NCBI RefSeq assembly: GCF_037076345.1 | Contig: NZ_AP024702.1 | Coordinates: 3,038,001 to 3,102,000 of the forward strand | Direction of reading: 5' to 3' | DNA: 64,000 nt | Source of the DNA: Haloferula helveola | Lineage (GTDB): Bacteria; Verrucomicrobiota; Verrucomicrobiia; Verrucomicrobiales; Akkermansiaceae | In this document: one piece after another, positions 7,718-17,093 of the stretch | How positions within the stretch are numbered: the stretch's first letter is position 1 | How the letters are laid out: each line of letters starts with the position of its first letter | Translations under genes and position numbers: made by a program | The notes under the pieces: model-generated | What the model saw: only the letters and a program-made list of their open reading frames with translations | The model's database searches: none | Told to the model about the DNA's origin: nothing

Positions 7718-8740
7718 GTGCTGAAGCCAAAGCGCCGTCACGACCCGCTGAAGGAGCCGGAGAGGTTCCGGGAAGCGTTGAGCGATTGGTTCGAGACGCA
7801 TGGGCGGGACTACCCGTGGCGGCGGACACGCGACCCTTACGCGATTCTGGTGTCGGAGGTGATGCTCCAGCAAACGCAGATCGCGACCGTGCTCGGCCGC
7901 GGGTTCTACGATCGCTTCCTTGAGCGCTTTCCGAATACCGCCGCGCTCGCGGAAGCCGATGACGACTCGCTGCTGAAGGCCTGGGAGGGGCTGGGCTACT
8001 ACCGTCGTGCCCGGATGCTGCGGGAAGCCGCGCGGGCCGTGGAAGGTGAGCATGGCGGCGAGTTTCCGGAGGACTATGGGGCGATTCTCGCGTTGCCGGG
8101 GGTCGGCCGCTACACCGCCGGCGCGGTTAGCTCGTTCGCCTTCGATCGCCCGGCTCCGATCGTCGATGGCAACATCGCGCGGGTGCTGTCCCGCCTGATG
8201 GACTTCCGCGAGCCGATCGACGGCACCGCCGGGCAACGCCAGCTCTGGTCGTGGGCGGAGGATCTGTTGGATGACCGGAGTCCGCGGGTTCACAACTCGG
8301 CGTTGATGGAGCTCGGGCAGACTTTCTGCCGTCCGGGTGTCCCCGACTGCCTGGGTTGTCCGGTGGCGGCATATTGCAACTGCGCGGAGCCGGCGGACCT
8401 CCCGCTGAAGGCGAAGAGGGTGAAGCTGACGGACGTCGACGAGCACGTGGTCTTCGCTGTTAGGAAGGGCGAGATCCTGCTCCGGAAGCTGGAGGGCGGA
8501 CGGCGCTCCGGCATGTGGCGGCTGCCCGAAAGGGAAGAGCGCGGCGACTTGCTGCATCGCCGGAAGTACGGCATCACGCGCTACCGGGTCACCATGCATG
8601 TGCATGCTGCCGCTGCTGACACCGCCGCCGAAGAAGGCGAGCAATGGCACGACATCGGGGCGGTGACCGAACTGGTGATGCCGCCGAGCGACCGCGCGGC
8701 GCTCGCCGCATTGATGGACGAAACCGAAGAAATCGCGTGA
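7718..8740 (+). CDS. mutY: A/G-specific adenine glycosylase
   Basis: Base-excision repair enzyme that removes adenine opposite 8-oxoguanine. The 340-residue protein shows the catalytic Glu in SEVMLQQTQ, the helix-hairpin-helix LALPGVGRYTAGAV, the catalytic Asp in PIVDGNIARVLSR and a four-cysteine iron-sulfur loop (CRPGVPDCLGCPVAAYC, spacing 6-2-5). The C-terminal domain (about residues 225-340) is the NUDIX-like 8-oxoG recognition part and is rather short. The start is taken at GTG 7718, right after a G-rich stretch that may serve as ribosome-binding site; GTG 7703 is an alternative. Its start faces rnhC divergently. Confidence 0.95.
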   Translation: MLKPKRRHDPLKEPERFREALSDWFETHGRDYPWRRTRDPYAILVSEVMLQQTQIATVLGRGFYDRFLERFPNTAALAEADDDSLLKAWEGLGYYRRARMLREAARAVEGEHGGEFPEDYGAILALPGVGRYTAGAVSSFAFDRPAPIVDGNIARVLSRLMDFREPIDGTAGQRQLWSWAEDLLDDRSPRVHNSALMELGQTFCRPGVPDCLGCPVAAYCNCAEPADLPLKAKRVKLTDVDEHVVFAVRKGEILLRKLEGGRRSGMWRLPEREERGDLLHRRKYGITRYRVTMHVHAAAADTAAEEGEQWHDIGAVTELVMPPSDRAALAALMDETEEIA

Positions 8741-8774
8741 GCCAGCGGCATTGCTCTGCGTAGTATTTCCACGG

Positions 8775-9560
8775 ATGCGCCGCTTGTTGAAGTTCTTGCC
8801 CGCCGTCGGGTGCGGGGTGGTGATGATGAGCTGCGCTCCCCAGCCGCCGCCTCCGATCGTCGGTGCGACCCCACCCGGAAAGTCGATCTATCAGTCGGCC
8901 GCCCGCCGTTTCGCCGCGGTTGTCGTTTCCGACCGGATGGACATCGACGACTGGATCGGCGACCGCTTTTCGAGGCAGAAGGCACCGAAGGATGCCGACG
9001 GGGGATCCGCGGTTCCGATCACGGCCGACGGCTACTTCCTCACTGCCGACCACGTGCTGGCCTCGTCGACCGGGCGCCAGGTTTTCGTCCTGTTGCGCCG
9101 CGACGGCCGGCTCCGTGCCTACCCGGCACGGATTGTCTGGCGGGGATCGGGCGGCGACGTGGCGGTGCTGCAAGCGGATGTAGCGACGCCCGACCACTAC
9201 CGCTGGACGCCGACCTCGCAGTGGCTGCCGCAAGGCACGCCGGTTATGCATGCGGGCATCGCCACGGGTTTCAGCAGTCCGGCGGGAAAATTGATCACGC
9301 CGATTCCTCCCGATGCCGGATTCTCCGGCAATCACCGCTTCAAGCATGACATTCCGCTCGAGCCCGGCGACAGCGGTGGCCCGGTGGTCGATGCCAACGG
9401 CTTGCTGGTCGGCATCAATTCCGCGGTCGAATATCTGGTGCCGCTCGAGACGGCGTTCTTCATCGAGTCCGAAGCCAACCGCCCGAATGTCCGGCGGCTG
9501 ATGTCGGTGATTGAGCGCGACCGGAAGAGGCGACCCGCTCCCGCCGTATCCATGCCGTGA
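8775..9560 (+). CDS. Trypsin-like serine protease lipoprotein
   Basis: A 261-residue protein exported as a probable lipoprotein (MRRLLKFLPAVGCGVVMMSC, then a proline-rich linker). The chymotrypsin-fold triad is visible: His in FLTADHVLAS, Asp in GGDVAVLQADV and Ser in EPGDSGGPVVDANG. No PDZ domain follows, unlike DegP/HtrA proteases. The ATG at 8775 is preferred over the TTG at 8751 because it begins the signal peptide. The stop overlaps the start of the next gene by one base (TGATG), which suggests translational coupling with the small lipoprotein downstream. A likely role is surface or periplasmic proteolysis; the substrate is unknown. Confidence 0.87.
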   Translation: MRRLLKFLPAVGCGVVMMSCAPQPPPPIVGATPPGKSIYQSAARRFAAVVVSDRMDIDDWIGDRFSRQKAPKDADGGSAVPITADGYFLTADHVLASSTGRQVFVLLRRDGRLRAYPARIVWRGSGGDVAVLQADVATPDHYRWTPTSQWLPQGTPVMHAGIATGFSSPAGKLITPIPPDAGFSGNHRFKHDIPLEPGDSGGPVVDANGLLVGINSAVEYLVPLETAFFIESEANRPNVRRLMSVIERDRKRRPAPAVSMP

Positions 9561-9991
9561 TGATGCGACTGATTTCCGCTCTGGCGTTCTCGCTGCTGCT
9601 GGCCTCGTGTGCCGAGCGGATGCATTGGTCGGAGCGTGCGGCCCAGGACCGCATCATGCTGGTTCGGGAAACGCCACCGACGCTCGGCTACCGTCGTTTG
9701 GCATTCCAGGCGGGCTCTCACCCGGACCTTTCGAAGTTCCTTTCCAACAAGGGACGTCCGGATTTCATCGCCGAGACCTCAACCGACGACCGCCAGTATT
9801 TGATCCTCTACTACCTCGGTCCTGAGAAGGCGTATGCCTGCCGTTCGTGGCGCGGCCAGCCGAACACGATCGAGTTCGCCGGACCCTATCCGATTACCTC
9901 GAAGGAAGCGGATGTGCTGCGTGAGCTCAAGAGGACCTCGGCCGACAGCGCCGACACCGGGATCGCGGCCGGCCGGGTTCTGATTCCGTGA
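9560..9991 (+). CDS. Small lipoprotein, unknown function
   Basis: About 143 residues with a lipoprotein signal (MMRLISALAFSLLLASC). The mature part has no recognised domain; it contains aromatic and charged stretches (DDRQYLILYYLGPEKAYACRSW) that look like a short beta-rich fold. Its ATG overlaps the stop of the upstream serine protease gene, so the two are probably made together and may act together at the envelope. A GTG one codon upstream and an ATG one codon downstream are alternative starts. Confidence 0.78.
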   Translation: MMRLISALAFSLLLASCAERMHWSERAAQDRIMLVRETPPTLGYRRLAFQAGSHPDLSKFLSNKGRPDFIAETSTDDRQYLILYYLGPEKAYACRSWRGQPNTIEFAGPYPITSKEADVLRELKRTSADSADTGIAAGRVLIP

Positions 9992-9993
9992 GC

Positions 9994-10152
9994 TGCCGCA
10001 GGCGGACCGCGCGAGCCCACTCGCGCCCCTGAGCCAACAGCGCGATGGCGTTGCGGATGAATCGCTTCGGTTTCAGTTCGAGCGGCCGCTGCGGTGGCAT
10101 GTGGACCCGGAACTCCGGGGCGCGAGTGGGCTCGCGCGGTCCGCCTGCGGCA
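9994..10152. repeat. Nested palindrome, family TGGACCGCGCGAG type (copy 2)
   Basis: Two perfect 36-base inverted arms, about 9994-10029 and 10117-10152, separated by roughly 87 bases. Each arm holds the hairpin GCGCGAG-CCCA-CTCGCGC also seen in copy 1 at 6113. The site fills the gap between two convergent genes (lipoprotein and DUF3472 protein), so it could also act as a two-way terminator here. Confidence 0.88.
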
Positions 10153-10176
10153 CATGAATGCACCGTCAACCGGGCG

Positions 10177-11457
10177 CTACGGCTGCGGCAGCTTGTCTAA
10201 GTCGATCTCGGGCTTCAGTTCGGGGGCGGACTCGCGCTCGAACCACTGGTCGAACTTCACGCGCTCGTCGAAGAAGCCGCCGTTGCGCATGAAGAAAACG
10301 CCGTCCTCCGTGCCGCCGGCGTAGTCAAGCCGGTGGCCGCCGCGGGCGGTGCCGTCGGCGGTGAAGCGTGCCCGGGTGAGTTCGTGCCATTCGCCTTCGG
10401 TATCGCGTGCCCACTGGTTGCCGTGCAGCGCCTTGCGCCCGATGGCTCCGTAGTCGGGCGCGAAGTTCTCGAGGAAGGAATGGAAACCGGTGTAGTGGGT
10501 GTCGGTTTTCGGCCGACGGAAACTGGCGATCAGCCGCCACTCGTCGGCCGCCTTGTCGCCGAACCACGAGGTGTAGGTGGTGTTGCCCTTGCCGTCCGGA
10601 ATGACTTCCGTGAGGAAGCGGTAGGTGACGCCCGCCTTCCACGGGTAGGTGAGGAAACTCTGTCCTCCCGAGCCTTCGTGTCCGAAGTCCTGCGCCCGCA
10701 CGCCTTCACCGGTGCCGAGCGTGATGACGCGGTCTTCTTCGGGAATCTCCTTCGGGTTGTTCGTCTTGAACGGACTCCACACCGAGAACAGGACCCAGCG
10801 CTCGGTCGGGCTTTTCACCTGCATGCCGAAGTAGCCCTGACCGAATCCGTTCGCCATGAAGTAGGAACCGATCGGGTCCTCGCCCTCGGGCACGGTGATC
10901 TCGCTGTAGGCGTGACGGATCTTCCTGTCGCGCGGCAACTGGTAGCCGAGGTGGACCGACGGTCCACGGCGTCCCCAGTAGAACATGTTGCCTTCGTTCG
11001 ACTTCACGAAGTCGAGCTGGAGGCCCTCGGTGTCGGACGAGATTCCGAGTTCGCGCACGATCGCGAAGCCTGAGCCGGTCCGCTCGATTCCCTGCAGGTC
11101 GATGCGCAGGTAGCCTGCCTTCGGAACCTCGACCTTGCCGAGCGGGTGTTCGTCGGAACCGTCGGCGGTCAGGGTGGTTTCGAAGGACTGATCGCGCACC
11201 GCTGTCCGGATCTTCGAGCTGCCGTCGGGCGACTTCGCCTTCAGGGAGAGCTCAAGTGCGGCAGGCCGGTCGAGGTGGACGTAGATCGAGAAGACGCCTT
11301 CCTTGTCCGACCAGCGGACGGAGCCGTCGCGCGAAACGCCGGGGCCCGGTGCGGGTGCGGTGCGGAACGTATTGCCTCCGGCCGGGACCGACCACTCGGC
11401 AGCGAGCAAGGGTGCGACAGCCGCCAGACCGGCGGCTGCGAGAATAACGGGCTTCAT
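10177..11457 (-). CDS. Secreted DUF3472/DUF5077-type protein
   Basis: A 426-residue exported protein (signal MKPVILAAAGLAAVAPLLAA). The first part (about 25-140) resembles the DUF5077 jelly-roll region; the second (about 150-350) resembles DUF3472, with segments such as MFYWGRRGPSVHLGY, GYFGMQVKSPTERWVLFSVW and WRLIASFRRPKTDTHY. These domains occur in secreted proteins of Bacteroidetes and Verrucomicrobia and are thought to bind or process glycans, but no activity is established. Its start is 13 bp from the stop of the large upstream cytochrome protein on the same strand, so both may share a transcript. Confidence 0.85.
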   Translation of the reverse strand: MKPVILAAAGLAAVAPLLAAEWSVPAGGNTFRTAPAPGPGVSRDGSVRWSDKEGVFSIYVHLDRPAALELSLKAKSPDGSSKIRTAVRDQSFETTLTADGSDEHPLGKVEVPKAGYLRIDLQGIERTGSGFAIVRELGISSDTEGLQLDFVKSNEGNMFYWGRRGPSVHLGYQLPRDRKIRHAYSEITVPEGEDPIGSYFMANGFGQGYFGMQVKSPTERWVLFSVWSPFKTNNPKEIPEEDRVITLGTGEGVRAQDFGHEGSGGQSFLTYPWKAGVTYRFLTEVIPDGKGNTTYTSWFGDKAADEWRLIASFRRPKTDTHYTGFHSFLENFAPDYGAIGRKALHGNQWARDTEGEWHELTRARFTADGTARGGHRLDYAGGTEDGVFFMRNGGFFDERVKFDQWFERESAPELKPEIDLDKLPQP

Positions 11458-11469
11458 GGGTCGAACGGG

Positions 11470-14400
11470 TCAGCCGCCCTTGGTTTGGAGCGAGCCGAGG
11501 TAGTCGATCATCGAAATGAACTCCTCGAGCGAGAGATTGCCGGCCAGACCGGGCGGCATCATCGACTGCGGAAGGTGATCATCCTTGGCGATGTCGGCGC
11601 GCTTCAGCTTGGTCACCTGGCCGGCGATGTTGCGGATCTCGACAATCCCGTCGGCCTCGGCGGTCACGAAGCCCATGTGGGTCGCGCCGTCCTTCATCGT
11701 GATCATGCTGGTCTGGAAACCCTGCGAGACGACCTTGTTGGGATCGAGTATCGACTCGATCAGATAGTCGCGGGTGAACTTCGAACCGGCGGAGCCGAGA
11801 TAAGGACCTTTCTGCTCGGCCTGCGGGTCGACAGCATGACAGGCGATGCAGCCTTGGGCGGTGAACAGACGCTTGCCTGTTTCGACGTCGCCGTGGCCGG
11901 ACATCGCCGCCTTGGTGACTTCTTCCGGAGACAGCTCGGCGACCTTCTTGCCGGCGCTTGCGGCGGACGCGGTCGCCTCCTTGGCCGCCTTGGCGGCCGC
12001 GATCAGCTCGTCGTTGTCGAAGGAAAGTCCGACTTCGATCTGCTTCTCGAAGCCCGGAAGCTTGAGGTCGGCCAGCGCGAGGAAGAAGCCGACTTCACGC
12101 GGGTTCTTGTCGATGTGCTTCTTCACCTCTTCCTTCCACTTGTCTTTGGCCAACGGGCTGTTCAGCACCGTGAGCAGCGACTTCCACGCGATGCGGCTGA
12201 CGGCGTCGCTCTGCTTGGCGGCGAGCTGTCGGAGCTTGTTGACCTCGGCACCGCGCTCGGTCTCGTTGACGAAGTCATCGATGTGCTGCCCGACCTCGTC
12301 CGGCAGGCCTTTTTCCTGGCTCCACTCGGCGAGCACCGCGAGACGCGAAACGGTCACGCTCTGCGCAGGGCCGCGGTTCAGTGCCTTGTAGCATTCCACG
12401 CGGCGGGGGAAGGGGAGCTTCGGATTCTTGGCGGCGTTGATCAGTAGTCCGATTTGCGCGTCGGTCGGCTTCGATGCGCCGAGCGCGGCCATCACCGGAT
12501 CCAGACCCTCGAGCTTGAGTTCGGAGACCGGAATGCGGTTCTTGGCGAGGGTGTCGAGGTAGGTGCTGCGCAGGGCCTCGGGGACCATGGTGTAGCCGCG
12601 CTCCAGAGCGGTACGGATTTTCGGCGTCCGTTCCCAATCGACGGTTTCGTAGTACGGTCCGCGGTCGTCCGGGCGGGTGCCCCACCACATCTTCAGGTCC
12701 CACGGCTTCTCGTCGTAATGCAGCCGCGCCAGAGCCGAGAGACCGGCGAAGCGAAGTTCGGCGTCGCCGGTGCGACCGATCAGGGCGAGCAGCGAGTCGA
12801 CCGCCTCGGTCGAGTGGATGTGCTGCAGCGCGCCGAGCGCGATCTTGCGTTGGGCGGTATCCTCGGCGCCGGCGATCAGGGCCGGCACGTTCGCGAGGGA
12901 TGTCAGAGTGGCGACCGCGGTGTGAGCAAGACGGGGAGAGCTGCCTTGCTCGCTCCAATCGGTCGAAGCTTGTAGAATGGCCGGCGCCGCATCCTTGGCA
13001 CCGAGGCGTTGGAGTCCGACGAGGGCCTGCAGGACGACCCGTGCATTCGGGTCGGTCAGGGCCTTGGTGTAGGCATCCACCGGAACTCCTTCGAGCTCCG
13101 TGAGACGGTCGGTCATGGCGCGCAGCGCGAACTCGCGCAAGTCGTCGTCGGCCACCAGCTCGGCAATGTAGCGGGTGCTTTCGGTGCCGTAGAGTTGCTT
13201 GAGGGTGAAGACCGCGGCGACCCGTGCCTCGACGCTCTGCTTGGTATCCTTGGCGATGCCGAACACGCCTTCGGCGAAGGCCGGCTTCTTGCCGCGGCGG
13301 AGGATCTCGCGCTGGGCCTCGAAGCGCTGCACGCCGGAAGCGGATGCAAGCAGCGTGACGAGCTTGGCGTCGTCCGCCTTGGTCACGTCCTCGTATTTCG
13401 CGCCGCCGTCGCCGGTCGCGGTGACCTGCTGGATCATGCCGACCGGCTTGCCCTTGCCGGCGAAGTTGAATTTCCCGCCGCGCCAGTCGGCGATGTAGAG
13501 ACGCGAGAAGCCGTCGACGTCGATGTCCGTCGCGCGCGGCGTCTTGTGGAAGACCTCCTGCTCGATACTGAAGCTCGCGCCCTCGCGCTTGGATTTGTGG
13601 TAGTAGACGTTGCCGGTCGTCCAGTCACAGGAGTAGAGCATGTTGCCGAACTCACCGGGGAGGCCGGGCTCGTCGACCCACAGGCCGCCGGTTCCGGATC
13701 CGCCACCGTAGTCGGCGAGCGGCTGGATGGCCTCGTCCGCGAAGTTCTTGTAGAGCCGCGGATAACCGTGGTCACCGAGCGCGGTGTAGTGGTGGAAACG
13801 GGTGTTCCAACCCTTGCCGTCGTTGGTGTTGTCGCGGCTGAAAAGATCGAGGGTGGGGGAGATCGCGGTGTCGCAGATGTTGCGGGTCATCAGCGCGTAC
13901 GGCTCGAGTTCCGAGCCATCGGGACGGACGCGTGCGACGCCGCCGCCGAAGAGCGTGTAGCGCTTGCCGTCGGCGCCCTTTGCGTCGGCCATGCCGAAGT
14001 CGCCGACCGACACGTAGAGCCAGCCGTCGATGCCCATCCGCACGCCGTTGGTCGTGTGGTCGGCACCGCGGGGGTGCTCGATGCCGCCACCGAAGCCGGT
14101 GACGAGCAGCTTCTTCTCATCCGCGACGCCGTCGCCGTCGGTATCCCGGAAGCTGCTGAGGTAGGGCGGGTGGATCAGGTAAAGGGTATCGCCGACGATG
14201 TGGCCGCCGCGGGGGCTGTCGATGGTCGGGACGAAGTGGACGAAATCGTCGGCCTTGCCGTCGCCGTCGGTGTCCCGGCAGCGGATGATCCGGCCCATGT
14301 CCTTCTGCTTGCCCAGCGAGCCGTTCTGGTCGGAGGAAACGTAGACGTCGCCATTCGGAGCGACGGTGATCGCGGCCGGGTAATCGGCGTTCGGCGGGCC

Positions 14401-14484
14401 GGCGAAGTCATGGATTTCAAAGCCTTCGGGAATGGCCAGGGCGGTGCCGGAAAGGGCGATCGGGATCAGAATGCGTCGAGTCAT
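11470..14484 (-). CDS. PVC-type heme-binding protein: beta-propeller, HEAT repeats and cytochrome c
   Basis: About 1004 residues, exported (signal MTRRILIPIALSGTALA). Order: a six-blade type propeller (about 20-390; IPEGFEIHDFAGPP, repeated DTDGDG segments, HPRGADHTTNG), then a long HEAT-like helical region (about 400-860), then a cytochrome c domain with one heme site CIACH near residue 878 and a possible axial Met in SMMPPGL. This architecture is abundant in Planctomycetes and Verrucomicrobia and is annotated as a membrane-bound dehydrogenase or PVC-type heme-binding CxxCH protein. It probably oxidises a sugar or other organic substrate in the periplasm and passes electrons on; the substrate is unknown. 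The reading frame extends 42 codons upstream, but that part lacks a signal sequence. Confidence 0.9.
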   Translation of the reverse strand: MTRRILIPIALSGTALAIPEGFEIHDFAGPPNADYPAAITVAPNGDVYVSSDQNGSLGKQKDMGRIIRCRDTDGDGKADDFVHFVPTIDSPRGGHIVGDTLYLIHPPYLSSFRDTDGDGVADEKKLLVTGFGGGIEHPRGADHTTNGVRMGIDGWLYVSVGDFGMADAKGADGKRYTLFGGGVARVRPDGSELEPYALMTRNICDTAISPTLDLFSRDNTNDGKGWNTRFHHYTALGDHGYPRLYKNFADEAIQPLADYGGGSGTGGLWVDEPGLPGEFGNMLYSCDWTTGNVYYHKSKREGASFSIEQEVFHKTPRATDIDVDGFSRLYIADWRGGKFNFAGKGKPVGMIQQVTATGDGGAKYEDVTKADDAKLVTLLASASGVQRFEAQREILRRGKKPAFAEGVFGIAKDTKQSVEARVAAVFTLKQLYGTESTRYIAELVADDDLREFALRAMTDRLTELEGVPVDAYTKALTDPNARVVLQALVGLQRLGAKDAAPAILQASTDWSEQGSSPRLAHTAVATLTSLANVPALIAGAEDTAQRKIALGALQHIHSTEAVDSLLALIGRTGDAELRFAGLSALARLHYDEKPWDLKMWWGTRPDDRGPYYETVDWERTPKIRTALERGYTMVPEALRSTYLDTLAKNRIPVSELKLEGLDPVMAALGASKPTDAQIGLLINAAKNPKLPFPRRVECYKALNRGPAQSVTVSRLAVLAEWSQEKGLPDEVGQHIDDFVNETERGAEVNKLRQLAAKQSDAVSRIAWKSLLTVLNSPLAKDKWKEEVKKHIDKNPREVGFFLALADLKLPGFEKQIEVGLSFDNDELIAAAKAAKEATASAASAGKKVAELSPEEVTKAAMSGHGDVETGKRLFTAQGCIACHAVDPQAEQKGPYLGSAGSKFTRDYLIESILDPNKVVSQGFQTSMITMKDGATHMGFVTAEADGIVEIRNIAGQVTKLKRADIAKDDHLPQSMMPPGLAGNLSLEEFISMIDYLGSLQTKGG

Positions 14485-14594
14485 CGCTGTGGGCCGCTGA
14501 ATACGCGGAAAATCAGGGGTTTTGTCGGGAAACATGGCATACGGGCGGCGCAAAATGCCTTGTCCCCACGGCCGGATCAACGACAACCAGCGGC

Positions 14595-15512
14595 GTGATC
14601 CGCAAAGCATTCCTGCTCGGCGCCGGCCTCGGAACGCGGCTGCGTCCGCTCACCGACCGGCTCCCGAAACCGCTGGTTCCGCTGTTCCACCGGCCGCTGG
14701 TCGAATGGGCGATGGATGCCTGCGCTGCGGCAGGGATCGAGGAGTTCGCGATCAACACCCACCACCTGCCGGAATGCTGGCGCCAACTTGGCGGAGATTG
14801 GGAGTATGAGGGAGGCTCACCGTGGACGGGTGAGAATGCCGTCGCTGCCGAGTCGGCCCGTTGGAACGGGCTTCCCGTGACGCTTTTCCACGAGCCGGAC
14901 CTGCTCGAAACCGGGGGCGGGATCCGGAACATCTCGGCCTGGGTCGGCGACGACGATGTGCTGGTTCACAATGGCGACATCTACGCCTCGCTGCCGCTGG
15001 ACCGGCTGATCTCCGCTCACGAGGCATCGGAGAATGTCGTGACCCTGGCACTCCGTTCGGAGGGCGTGGCCAAGCACATCGCGATCGAGGGCGGACAGGT
15101 CGTCGATATCCGCGAAATGCTCGGCCGCACTCCCGGCACCCACGTTTTCAGCGGGATCTACGTCTTTTCGCCGCAACTGCTCGATCGGATCCCTCCCGGC
15201 GAGAAGATCTCGGTGATCCCCGCCTTTCTTGAGCTCGCAAAGGAAGGCCGCCTCGGCGGAGTCGTGCTGGACGACGGGGTGTGGTTCGATCTGGGGGATC
15301 AGGAGAGCTATTTGGCAGCACACCGCGAGCTAGGATTGACCGAGCCGGTGCATCCGGCGGCGGAGGTTTCGGAGACGGCCCTCATCGAAGCTTCCGTGGT
15401 CGGTCCCGGGGCGGTTGTGGGTGCCGGAGCAGCACTGCGTGACGCGGTCGTCTGGCCGGGAGCCAGAATCGGCGAAGGTGAGACCGTCGAGCATGCGGTC
15501 GTGACGCCGTAG
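14595..15512 (+). CDS. Sugar-1-phosphate nucleotidyltransferase
   Basis: A 305-residue enzyme of the mannose-1-phosphate guanylyltransferase/MurU type, transferring a nucleotide to a sugar-1-phosphate. The N-terminus carries the signature LLGAGLGTRLRPLTDRLPKP (nucleotide binding, catalytic Lys at its end). VHNGDIYASLP holds the metal-binding Asp, and residues about 250-305 form a short left-handed beta-helix tail (ALIEASVVGPGAVVGAGAAL). The start is GTG. The stop is 36 bp before the sugar-phosphate isomerase gene, suggesting joint supply of activated sugars for the envelope. The exact sugar and nucleotide cannot be read from the sequence. Confidence 0.9.
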   Translation: MIRKAFLLGAGLGTRLRPLTDRLPKPLVPLFHRPLVEWAMDACAAAGIEEFAINTHHLPECWRQLGGDWEYEGGSPWTGENAVAAESARWNGLPVTLFHEPDLLETGGGIRNISAWVGDDDVLVHNGDIYASLPLDRLISAHEASENVVTLALRSEGVAKHIAIEGGQVVDIREMLGRTPGTHVFSGIYVFSPQLLDRIPPGEKISVIPAFLELAKEGRLGGVVLDDGVWFDLGDQESYLAAHRELGLTEPVHPAAEVSETALIEASVVGPGAVVGAGAALRDAVVWPGARIGEGETVEHAVVTP

Positions 15513-15548
15513 GCGGACCGGAGCTTGCCCCGGCGGGGAGGAGCCGGA

Positions 15549-16532
15549 ATGATCCCCGGCATGGACCATGTGAGCCACGGCAGGCGGGTGATCGAAATGG
15601 AGGCGACCGCCCTCCAGCAGATCGCCGCGCGTCTCGGCGAATCCTTCGCGGAGGCCGTCGGCATGCTCAAGGACGTGCTCGACCGCCGGGGGAAGATCGT
15701 CGTTGTCGGCATCGGCAAGTCCGGCAACATCGGCCACAAGATCGCCGCCACGCTGAACTCGACCGGTTCGACCGCGGTGGTGCTGAACTCCCAGAATGCA
15801 CTCCACGGCGACCTCGGGATCCTTTCCGATGGTGACGCGGTCATCGCGCTCTCCTACTCCGGTGAGACCGCCGAGCTCCTCGACTTGCTGCCGCACATCA
15901 AGCGTTTCGACGTCAAGTTGATCGCGATGTGCGGTCGGCCTGACTCGACCTTGTCGCAACATTCCACGGTGACCCTCGACACCTCCGTCGAGCGCGAGGC
16001 CTGTCCGCTCAATCTGGCTCCGACCTCGTCCTCGACCGCGATGCTGGTGATGGGCGACGCGCTGGCGATGGTCTTGCTCGAGGCCCGCGGCTTCACCGAG
16101 GAGGAATTCGCGCGCTTCCATCCCGGCGGAGCGCTCGGCCGCGCCCTGCTGACGCGGGTGTCCGACATCATGCGTGCCGGTGACGGGTTGGCGACGGTGG
16201 CTGAGGGCGCCACGGTGCACGATGCTCTGGTCGCGATGACCGACGCCCGCTCCGGCGCGTGTGTGGTGCTGAAACCCGACGGCGCGCTGGCCGGCATTTT
16301 CACTCACGGCGACTTCGCCCGCAGTTACCAGCAGGATGCGGGCGTCGGCGGCAAACCGGTGGCCGACCTGATGACCCGTAATCCGATCAGCGTTTCCGGG
16401 GATGCGCTGGCCGCCGAGGCGGTGAAGACGATCGGTGCGCACCGGATTGACGATGTCGTCGTGCTCGACTCCGCCGGCAAGCCGGTGGGTCTCATCGATA
16501 CCCAGGACCTCGCGCGGTTGAAAATCGTTTAG
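15549..16532 (+). CDS. kdsD: KpsF/GutQ-family arabinose-5-phosphate isomerase
   Basis: Interconverts ribulose-5-phosphate and arabinose-5-phosphate, first step toward Kdo of lipopolysaccharide. The 327-residue protein has an SIS domain (about 30-180; VVVGIGKSGNIGHKIAATL, LSYSGETAELLDLLPHIK, LAPTSSSTAMLVMGDALA) and two C-terminal CBS domains (about 200-325). The SIS residues for sugar phosphate binding are present. The ATG at 15549 follows a strong Shine-Dalgarno (GGGGAGGAG) by five bases, so it is preferred to the start at 15525. Together with the upstream nucleotidyltransferase it implies a Gram-negative type envelope with Kdo. Confidence 0.93.
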   Translation: MIPGMDHVSHGRRVIEMEATALQQIAARLGESFAEAVGMLKDVLDRRGKIVVVGIGKSGNIGHKIAATLNSTGSTAVVLNSQNALHGDLGILSDGDAVIALSYSGETAELLDLLPHIKRFDVKLIAMCGRPDSTLSQHSTVTLDTSVEREACPLNLAPTSSSTAMLVMGDALAMVLLEARGFTEEEFARFHPGGALGRALLTRVSDIMRAGDGLATVAEGATVHDALVAMTDARSGACVVLKPDGALAGIFTHGDFARSYQQDAGVGGKPVADLMTRNPISVSGDALAAEAVKTIGAHRIDDVVVLDSAGKPVGLIDTQDLARLKIV

Positions 16533-16640
16533 AGCGGGCAACCGCGAAACTCGCGAAAGGCCGCGAAATGGGTTTTGGGATCCGGACGGGAGGACGGGCG
16601 CAGAACGCCGATTTTTGGAAGTTGATACCTGGGAACGCGC

Positions 16641-17057
16641 ATGCTCGAGGATCGTATCAATGCCGCACGACTTCGTGAAGCGGTGCGGCGGGCGGTGCTT
16701 CCGTCCGTGCTGGCGTTGGCGGACGTGATCGCGACCCTCCTCGGGCAGCCGGCTGCGTATTGGCAGGGCGACCTTCAGGCTGCCACGGATGCCAACCCGC
16801 TGGTCGTCAGGGCACTTCGATTCAGTCCGTGGCTTTCAATTCCCGGATGGCTCGCTTGGGTGGGGATGATCGTCACTTTCATGCTGGCCGCCGCTCCGGT
16901 GTGGAGGGTTCGCGCGTTGGTTTTCCTCTGCCTCGCCCATCTTTGCTTCGTGTGGGCGTGGGTGCTCAAATGGAACCTCGTGGCGGGCCTTTCATTTTCG
17001 CTAGTGGCATTTTGGGTGACCGTGTTGATGCGGCATCAGATTCACCGGGTTCGGTAG
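16641..17057 (+). CDS. Small membrane protein with three to four helices, unknown function
   Basis: A 138-residue protein. After a basic N-terminal segment (LREAVRRAVLPSVLALADVI) there are likely membrane helices near residues 20-37, 66-88 (IPGWLAWVGMIVTFMLAAAP), 92-110 and 112-130 (LVAGLSFSLVAFWVTVLM). No family is recognised. It stands alone between the isomerase gene and a palindrome. Hydrophobic periodicity supports coding; the function is unknown. Confidence 0.68.
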   Translation: MLEDRINAARLREAVRRAVLPSVLALADVIATLLGQPAAYWQGDLQAATDANPLVVRALRFSPWLSIPGWLAWVGMIVTFMLAAAPVWRVRALVFLCLAHLCFVWAWVLKWNLVAGLSFSLVAFWVTVLMRHQIHRVR

Positions 17058-17093
17058 ACCGGCCTTTTGGGGGAACTGCCATGATCCAAGGCA

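Noticed and set aside
13009-14598. Open frame of 529 codons opposite the cytochrome protein
   Set aside because: Same cause; the translation has low complexity and no start signal or motif, while the minus-strand gene is complete.
15511-15540. Sequence GGCGGACCGGAGCTTGCCCC before the isomerase gene as a further palindrome copy
   Set aside because: Only one degenerate arm is visible and no inverted partner was found; it also contains the ribosome-binding site.
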